A DNA stretch of 9,914 bases from Alphaproteobacteria bacterium (GTDB taxonomy: Bacteria; Pseudomonadota; Alphaproteobacteria; Micropepsales; Micropepsaceae), in the NCBI GenBank assembly GCA_028869725.1, contig JAGWRJ010000336.1, positions 1 through 9,914 on the forward strand, read 5' to 3'. The notes beneath the pieces were generated by a model. That model searched no databases. It had not been told where the DNA came from and was given only the letters and a program-made list of their open reading frames with translations. Position numbers and translations under genes: made by a program. Of the stretch, positions 6,232 through 9,914 are shown in pieces. The stretch's first letter is position 1. The number at the start of each line of letters is the position of its first letter.

Positions 6232-7530
6232 ATGGCTGTACCCGGACACACATTGGTTGAAAAGGTGCTGGCGCGAGCAAGCGGCACCAGTGCGCTGAGC
6301 CCGGGGGATCTAGTTACTGCCCGCGTGGACCTTGCCTTTGCCCATGATTCCTCAGGTCCAAGGCGCTGGGCGCCGATGCTGAAGGAACTCGGCGTAGGGC
6401 TGTGGGATCCGGCCAAGGTTGTGATCGTGTCGGATCACTATGTGCCTGCGGTCGACAGCGAGAGCGCGGCGATCCTTAGTTTGACGCGGAGCTTCGCGCG
6501 CGAGCATGGCGTCAGCAATTTCTTCGACATGGAAGGAATCTGCCACGCGATTCTGCCCGAGCGTGGCCTCGTCCGGCCGGGCATGTTCATCGCCGGAGGT
6601 GACAGCCATACGCCCATGGCTGGTGCCTTTGGCGCCTACGCGGCCGGCTTTGGCGCGACCGACATGGCAGCCATCGTTGCCACGGGCGAAACCTGGCTGT
6701 CGGTTCCCGGCACGATCCGGGTGGAATTTGCTGGCGACTTTATCGAAGGCGTCGTGGCCAAGGATCTCATGCTCTTTCTCTGCCGTGAGCTGGGCATGGA
6801 CAACGCCTTCATGGCGGTGGAGTTCGCAGGCCCGGCCGTTCGCGCCATGACCATGAGCTCGCGCATGGTTCTGTCCAACATGGCGGCAGAACTGGGGGCG
6901 GAGACCGGAATCGTTGAGCCCGACGCACGTACGCTCGAATTCCTCGCCGAGCACGGTGCAGACGTGGGTGATCCCACCGCAGCTCTGGCCTGGGCCTCCG
7001 ACGCCGATGCGCGCTATGTCGCCCGCCACAGCTTCGATGCGAGCACCTTGACGCCCCAGATTGCAGCGCCGCATTCCCCTGCCAATTCCGCAGCAGTTAG
7101 CGAATTCGTCGGCGTGCGCATAGACCAGGCCTATATCGGGGCCTGTGTAGGTGCCAAGCTCGAGGACCTGCATATGGCCGCCGCCATCCTGCGTGGCCGA
7201 CGTGTCGCGCCCCATGTGCGCCTCCTCGTTGCGCCTGCCACCCGGCGCACCAGTGAAGCGGCAGCGAAGGACGGCACCCTTGCCGTCCTTCTGGAAAGCG
7301 GCGCAATCCTGATGCCATCGGGCTGCGGTGCCTGCGCCGGCATGGGCGCAGGCGTTCTTGCCAATGGGGAGGTCTGCATCTCCTCGACCAATCGCAACTT
7401 CAAGGGCCGGATGGGTCATGCCGGCGCCTCCGTCTATCTTGGCTCGCCCTATTCGGTCGCGGCGGCTGCCGTGACGGGCTCGATCTGCGATCCACGCGAC
7501 CTGCTTCACGCAAAGCGGCGTGCAGCATGA
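6232..7530 (+). CDS. Aconitase/isopropylmalate dehydratase-type hydro-lyase, large subunit
   Basis: A complete 432-residue protein of the LeuC/homoaconitase/DmdA group, which binds a [4Fe-4S] cluster and interconverts hydroxy-dicarboxylates and their unsaturated forms. Visible motifs are SDHYVPAVD (67-75), GDSHTPMAGAFGA (123-135), GACVGAKLEDL (303-313) with cluster ligand Cys305, PSGCGACAG (362-370) with Cys365 and Cys368, and SSTNRNFKGRMG (384-395). All three cluster cysteines are present, so activity is likely. The usual GSCTN reads GACVG here, which points to a side subfamily and not to leucine biosynthesis. The next gene is the small subunit (ATGA overlap) and then an isocitrate lyase-family enzyme. 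That order recalls dimethylmaleate hydratase and dimethylmalate lyase. Citraconate or another alkyl-maleate is a reasonable guess as substrate. A GGTGG/GGCGGGG purine stretch precedes the ATG. Confidence 0.92.
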   Translation: MAVPGHTLVEKVLARASGTSALSPGDLVTARVDLAFAHDSSGPRRWAPMLKELGVGLWDPAKVVIVSDHYVPAVDSESAAILSLTRSFAREHGVSNFFDMEGICHAILPERGLVRPGMFIAGGDSHTPMAGAFGAYAAGFGATDMAAIVATGETWLSVPGTIRVEFAGDFIEGVVAKDLMLFLCRELGMDNAFMAVEFAGPAVRAMTMSSRMVLSNMAAELGAETGIVEPDARTLEFLAEHGADVGDPTAALAWASDADARYVARHSFDASTLTPQIAAPHSPANSAAVSEFVGVRIDQAYIGACVGAKLEDLHMAAAILRGRRVAPHVRLLVAPATRRTSEAAAKDGTLAVLLESGAILMPSGCGACAGMGAGVLANGEVCISSTNRNFKGRMGHAGASVYLGSPYSVAAAAVTGSICDPRDLLHAKRRAA

Positions 7531-8045
7531 CAGCGATTGCATCCGGAACGGCTTTCGTCTTTGGCGATAACATCGATACCGATGTGCTGGCGCCCGGGCA
7601 TTTGATGAAACTGCCGCCAGAGGAGCTCGCGCGGCACTGCCTGGAGGCGGTCGATCCGGCTTTTGCCCGCACGGTCAAGCCTGGCGACTACGTCATCGGC
7701 GGACGAAACTTCGGGATGGGGTCCTCGCGCGAGCAGGCCGCGATTTCTCTCAAATGTCTTGGGGTCCGCGCGGTGATCGCGCAGTCGTTTGCGCGGATAT
7801 TCTATCGCAATGCCATGAATATCGGCCTTTTTGCCCTGGTGGTGCCGGAGGCGGACCAGATCAGGGCGGCAGACCAGCTCATCGTCAAGCCTGAAGCCGG
7901 TGAGATTCAGAACCTTACCCAGGGATGCAGCTATCGCTGCACGCCGGTGCCACCGCATCTGATGAAGATGATCGAAGATGGTGGCCTCATTGCCCATCTC
8001 AAACAGCGGCTGTCTGTCGCGCACTCAGCAGGAATGTCAGATTGA
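7527..8045 (+). CDS. Aconitase/isopropylmalate dehydratase-type hydro-lyase, small (swivel) subunit
   Basis: A complete 172-residue LeuD/DmdB-like subunit, of normal length. It has GDNIDTDVLAPG (13-24), the substrate-contacting loop GRNFGMGSSREQA (59-71) and the swivel-domain segment QSFARIFYRNAMNIGL (86-101). It joins the large subunit to complete the hydro-lyase active site in the cytoplasm. The start overlaps the large-subunit stop by ATGA. Its own stop overlaps the TTG start of the next gene (TTGA), so the three genes are likely translated as a coupled set. The loop sequence after GRNFG usually helps set substrate size, but I cannot read the substrate from it. Confidence 0.93.
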   Translation: MTAIASGTAFVFGDNIDTDVLAPGHLMKLPPEELARHCLEAVDPAFARTVKPGDYVIGGRNFGMGSSREQAAISLKCLGVRAVIAQSFARIFYRNAMNIGLFALVVPEADQIRAADQLIVKPEAGEIQNLTQGCSYRCTPVPPHLMKMIEDGGLIAHLKQRLSVAHSAGMSD

Positions 8046-8926
8046 ACACCATATTGAAGACAAGATTACAGCAAGACGGCGCCGTGCTGGCTCCTGGCGT
8101 ATATGACGCGTTGTCCGCCCTCTTGGTGGAGCAGGCAGGATTTGAAGCGGCGTATATTTCGGGGGCGTCTGTGGCCTATACCCAGCTCGGTCGCCCGGAT
8201 ATCGGCCTCGTCAGTTTTGACCATGTGGCCGATTGCGTCCGTCGCATACGTGAGCGGGTTCAACTGCCTCTCATTGTGGATGCTGATACCGGCTTCGGTA
8301 ACGCCCTCAATGTCCAAAGGACGGTACGGGGCCTTGAGCGGGCCGGAGCAAGCGCGATCCAGCTTGAGGATCAGTCGTTTCCCAAGCGCTGCGGTCATCT
8401 GGCGGGAAAATCGCTGATCGGAACCGAACAGATGGCGGGCAAGGTGCGCGCTGCGGTCGATGCCCGCGTGAGCGAGCAGACGCTGATCATCGCCCGTACC
8501 GATGCCATTGCCGTGGACGGCTTCGAGGCCGCCCTTGAGCGGGGGCACGTCTATCTTGAAGCCGGAGCCGATATTCTCTTCATTGAGGCCCCGCGCAGCG
8601 CCGAAGAACTGTCCGCTGTGGTCGCTACCTTTGGCAGACGGGTACCGCTTCTTGCCAACATGGTTGAGGGCGGTCGCACACCTATTCACAGCTGTGCCGA
8701 ACTCTCGGCGCTCGGCTACAGGCTGGTGATTTCACCAGGTGCCCTCGTCAGAGCCTTCGTTCATATGGCCGAGGGCTTCTTCCGGATATTGAAAGCGGAT
8801 GGCTCGACCCGGAGTTGGGCACAGAACATGCTTGACTTCGATGCCCTGAACAAGCGCCTGGGCCTTCCGGAATTGCGGGATCTTGGCGAGCGCTATGATC
8901 CTGCCCTGCGCACAGAGGCGAAGTAA
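8042..8926 (+). CDS. Isocitrate lyase/PEP mutase-family C-C lyase (TTG start)
   Basis: With the TTG at 8042 as start the protein is 294 residues, typical of 2-methylisocitrate lyase, 2,3-dimethylmalate lyase and relatives. It has APGVYDALSA (17-26), YISGASVAY (38-46), the Mg-binding DADTGFGN (80-87), LEDQSFPKRCGHLAGK (108-123) with the KRCGH lyase motif and Cys117, IARTDA (150-155) and ANMVEGGRTP (205-214). The cysteine favours a lyase over a mutase or hydrolase. The start rests on AGGA (8030-8033), 8 nt upstream, on the overlap with the preceding stop, and on alignment with usual N-termini (short basic stretch, then APGVYDA). No suitable ATG lies nearby, and a longer frame upstream to 7925 only shadows the small subunit. 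It would cleave a substituted malate or methylisocitrate-like acid into a 2-oxoacid and a carboxylate; the exact substrate is unknown. Confidence 0.92.
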   Translation: MNTILKTRLQQDGAVLAPGVYDALSALLVEQAGFEAAYISGASVAYTQLGRPDIGLVSFDHVADCVRRIRERVQLPLIVDADTGFGNALNVQRTVRGLERAGASAIQLEDQSFPKRCGHLAGKSLIGTEQMAGKVRAAVDARVSEQTLIIARTDAIAVDGFEAALERGHVYLEAGADILFIEAPRSAEELSAVVATFGRRVPLLANMVEGGRTPIHSCAELSALGYRLVISPGALVRAFVHMAEGFFRILKADGSTRSWAQNMLDFDALNKRLGLPELRDLGERYDPALRTEAK

Positions 8927-8930
8927 CATC

Positions 8931-9887
8931 ATGCAACAGGAGCCAAATCTCTACGACTACTGGCCATACCAGGATCGACCGAAGATTGTCTGGCCGGGCG
9001 GAAAGAAGCTCGCATTCTGGATTGCGCCCAATATCGAATCCTATGAGTACGCGCCGCCGGTAAATCCGGCGCGTCCTGGATGGCCGAAGCCTGCACCGGA
9101 TGTCGTTGGGTATTCGCAGCGGGACTGGGGCAACCGCGTCGGTCACTGGCGGCTGATGGATCTTCTGGACCGATACAACATTCGTGGCTCAATTTCGCTG
9201 TCGACGGCGTTGATCGATCATCATCCTGAAATCATTGAAGCCTGCGTCGCCAGAAAATGGGAGTTCTTCTCCCATGGGATTTACAATACCCGCTACTCCT
9301 ACGGCATGGATGAGGCCCAGGAGCGGGCCATGATCGAAGACGCGATTTCAAACGTCGAGAAGGCAACCGGGCAGCGCATCCGCGGCTATCTTGCACCGGC
9401 GCTGACCCACACCGAGCGTACGCTCGATCTCATCGCGGAATATGACTTCTGGTACAGTTGCGACCTGTTTCAGGATGATCAGCCCCAGCCGCTCAAGACG
9501 CGGACTGGAAAATTGGTATCGATGCCTTACTCGCTTGAGGTCAATGACGTCATTACCTACGGCGCGCTCGCCATGAGCCCTGAACGCTATACGGACATTC
9601 TCAAGCGTCATTTCGATCAGCTCCTCAGTGAGGGTGAAGAGTCCGGCACGGTCATGTGCATTCCGCTGCATGCCTATCTCGTCACCCAGCCGCATCGCCT
9701 CAGACCCTTCGAGGAGGTCCTTAAGCATGTCGCGGCCCACACAAGCGATGTGTGGGTGACGACGGCGCGGGAAATCGCCGAATTCTATCGCGAGACGATG
9801 TGGGACCAGGCAACGGCCGATATAGAAAAACGCGGCCTCAACACCGGTGGAACGGGTTTTGCTCCCGTTACGAAGAGCAGGTCATGA
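8931..9887 (+). CDS. Polysaccharide deacetylase-family protein, PuuE (allantoinase)-like
   Basis: A 318-residue protein starting 4 nt after the lyase stop. The ATG at 8931 is chosen over the in-frame ATG at 8883, which would overlap the lyase. The pattern is that of PuuE-like proteins: RPKIVWPGGKKLAFW (16-30), NIESYEY (34-40), FSHGIYNTRYSYGM (113-126), GYLAPALTHTERTLDLI (152-168), CDLFQDDQP (177-185), PYSLEVNDV (199-207) and PLHAYLVTQPHRLRPFEEVL (245-264). The classical NodB metal motif with paired aspartates is not evident. No signal peptide is seen, so it is cytoplasmic and unlikely to act on a cell-wall polymer. Relatives hydrolyse C-N bonds in allantoin and perhaps other cyclic amides, which fits its position beside hydantoinase-type genes in this cluster. 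The precise substrate is unknown. Confidence 0.88.
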   Translation: MQQEPNLYDYWPYQDRPKIVWPGGKKLAFWIAPNIESYEYAPPVNPARPGWPKPAPDVVGYSQRDWGNRVGHWRLMDLLDRYNIRGSISLSTALIDHHPEIIEACVARKWEFFSHGIYNTRYSYGMDEAQERAMIEDAISNVEKATGQRIRGYLAPALTHTERTLDLIAEYDFWYSCDLFQDDQPQPLKTRTGKLVSMPYSLEVNDVITYGALAMSPERYTDILKRHFDQLLSEGEESGTVMCIPLHAYLVTQPHRLRPFEEVLKHVAAHTSDVWVTTAREIAEFYRETMWDQATADIEKRGLNTGGTGFAPVTKSRS

Positions 9888-9914
9888 CACTTCCAGAAGA
9901 CTATTTGGTCTATC
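9884..9914 (+). CDS. Start of a further gene in the operon, cut by the right edge
   Basis: An ATG at 9884 overlaps the stop of the previous gene by ATGA and opens a frame reading MTLPEDYLVY before the window ends. The tight overlap, as at other junctions in this operon, supports a real gene. The N-terminus LPxDYLxY resembles a second group of polysaccharide deacetylase-family proteins that I recall being paired with PuuE-like ones. Ten residues are too few to be sure. Confidence 0.5.
   Translation, partial: MTLPEDYLVY

Noticed and set aside
5676..6249. Two overlapping minus-strand open frames (151 and 131 codons) in the intergenic region
   Set aside because: The plus strand of the same stretch carries recognisable VapC and ParB remnants; the minus frames show no family pattern.
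6352..7542. Long open frame on the minus strand (396 codons)
   Set aside because: It lies antisense to the well-supported hydro-lyase large subunit, has no recognisable domain, and is rich in residues expected from reading a GC-rich gene backwards.
8883..8930. Upstream ATG extension of the deacetylase-like gene
   Set aside because: It would overlap the lyase by 44 nt and add residues unlike the family N-terminus; ATG 8931 gives the expected start.
1..9914. CRISPR array, tRNA, rRNA, transposase or insertion-sequence ends
   Set aside because: No regular repeat-spacer pattern, cloverleaf-like stretch or transposase protein was recognised on either strand.

Overview
The window appears to come from a proteobacterium. 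The GC-rich coding (roughly 60% by eye), the protein styles and the VapC and ParB-like remnants fit an alphaproteobacterium, possibly a sphingomonad, but that is inference because no RNA marker is present. It carries a dense catabolic gene cluster with no regulator, transporter or mobile-element gene of its own.

Left block (1-5686). A class III (CaiB/BaiF) CoA-transferase gene runs leftwards off the edge. It is divergent from a plus-strand operon of an HMG-CoA lyase-family enzyme, hydantoinase/oxoprolinase A and hydantoinase/oxoprolinase B. The 121-bp divergent gap holds two palindromes with a GTATAC core. The lyase and hyuA overlap by ATGA; hyuB follows 12 nt later behind a clear Shine-Dalgarno.

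Junction (5687-6231). This gap is not empty. It contains the C-terminal remnant of a VapC (PIN-domain) toxin gene and, just after it, the frameshifted N-terminal remnant of a ParB-like partition gene. Both are plasmid or integrative-element maintenance genes, so the two catabolic blocks appear to have been joined on, or inserted into, plasmid-type DNA. A third GTATAC palindrome lies just downstream of the parB remnant, in the promoter region of the next operon.

Right block (6232-9914). A second operon encodes the large and small subunits of an aconitase/isopropylmalate-dehydratase-type hydro-lyase, an isocitrate lyase/PEP mutase-family lyase that starts with TTG, a PuuE-like member of the polysaccharide deacetylase family, and the first codons of another gene. 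Most junctions overlap or are only a few bases apart, which suggests translational coupling.

How they may work together (inference). The HyuAB pair and the PuuE-like protein suggest ring opening or amide hydrolysis of an imide, lactam or hydantoin-like compound. The hydro-lyase could then hydrate a substituted maleate to a substituted malate. That product could be split either directly by the isocitrate lyase-family enzyme, as in the dimethylmaleate hydratase/dimethylmalate lyase pair of nicotinate fermentation, or through a CoA ester by the CoA-transferase plus HMG-CoA lyase-like pair, as in (R)-citramalate cleavage to pyruvate and acetyl-CoA. I know of no described pathway with this full gene combination, and the substrate cannot be read from sequence.
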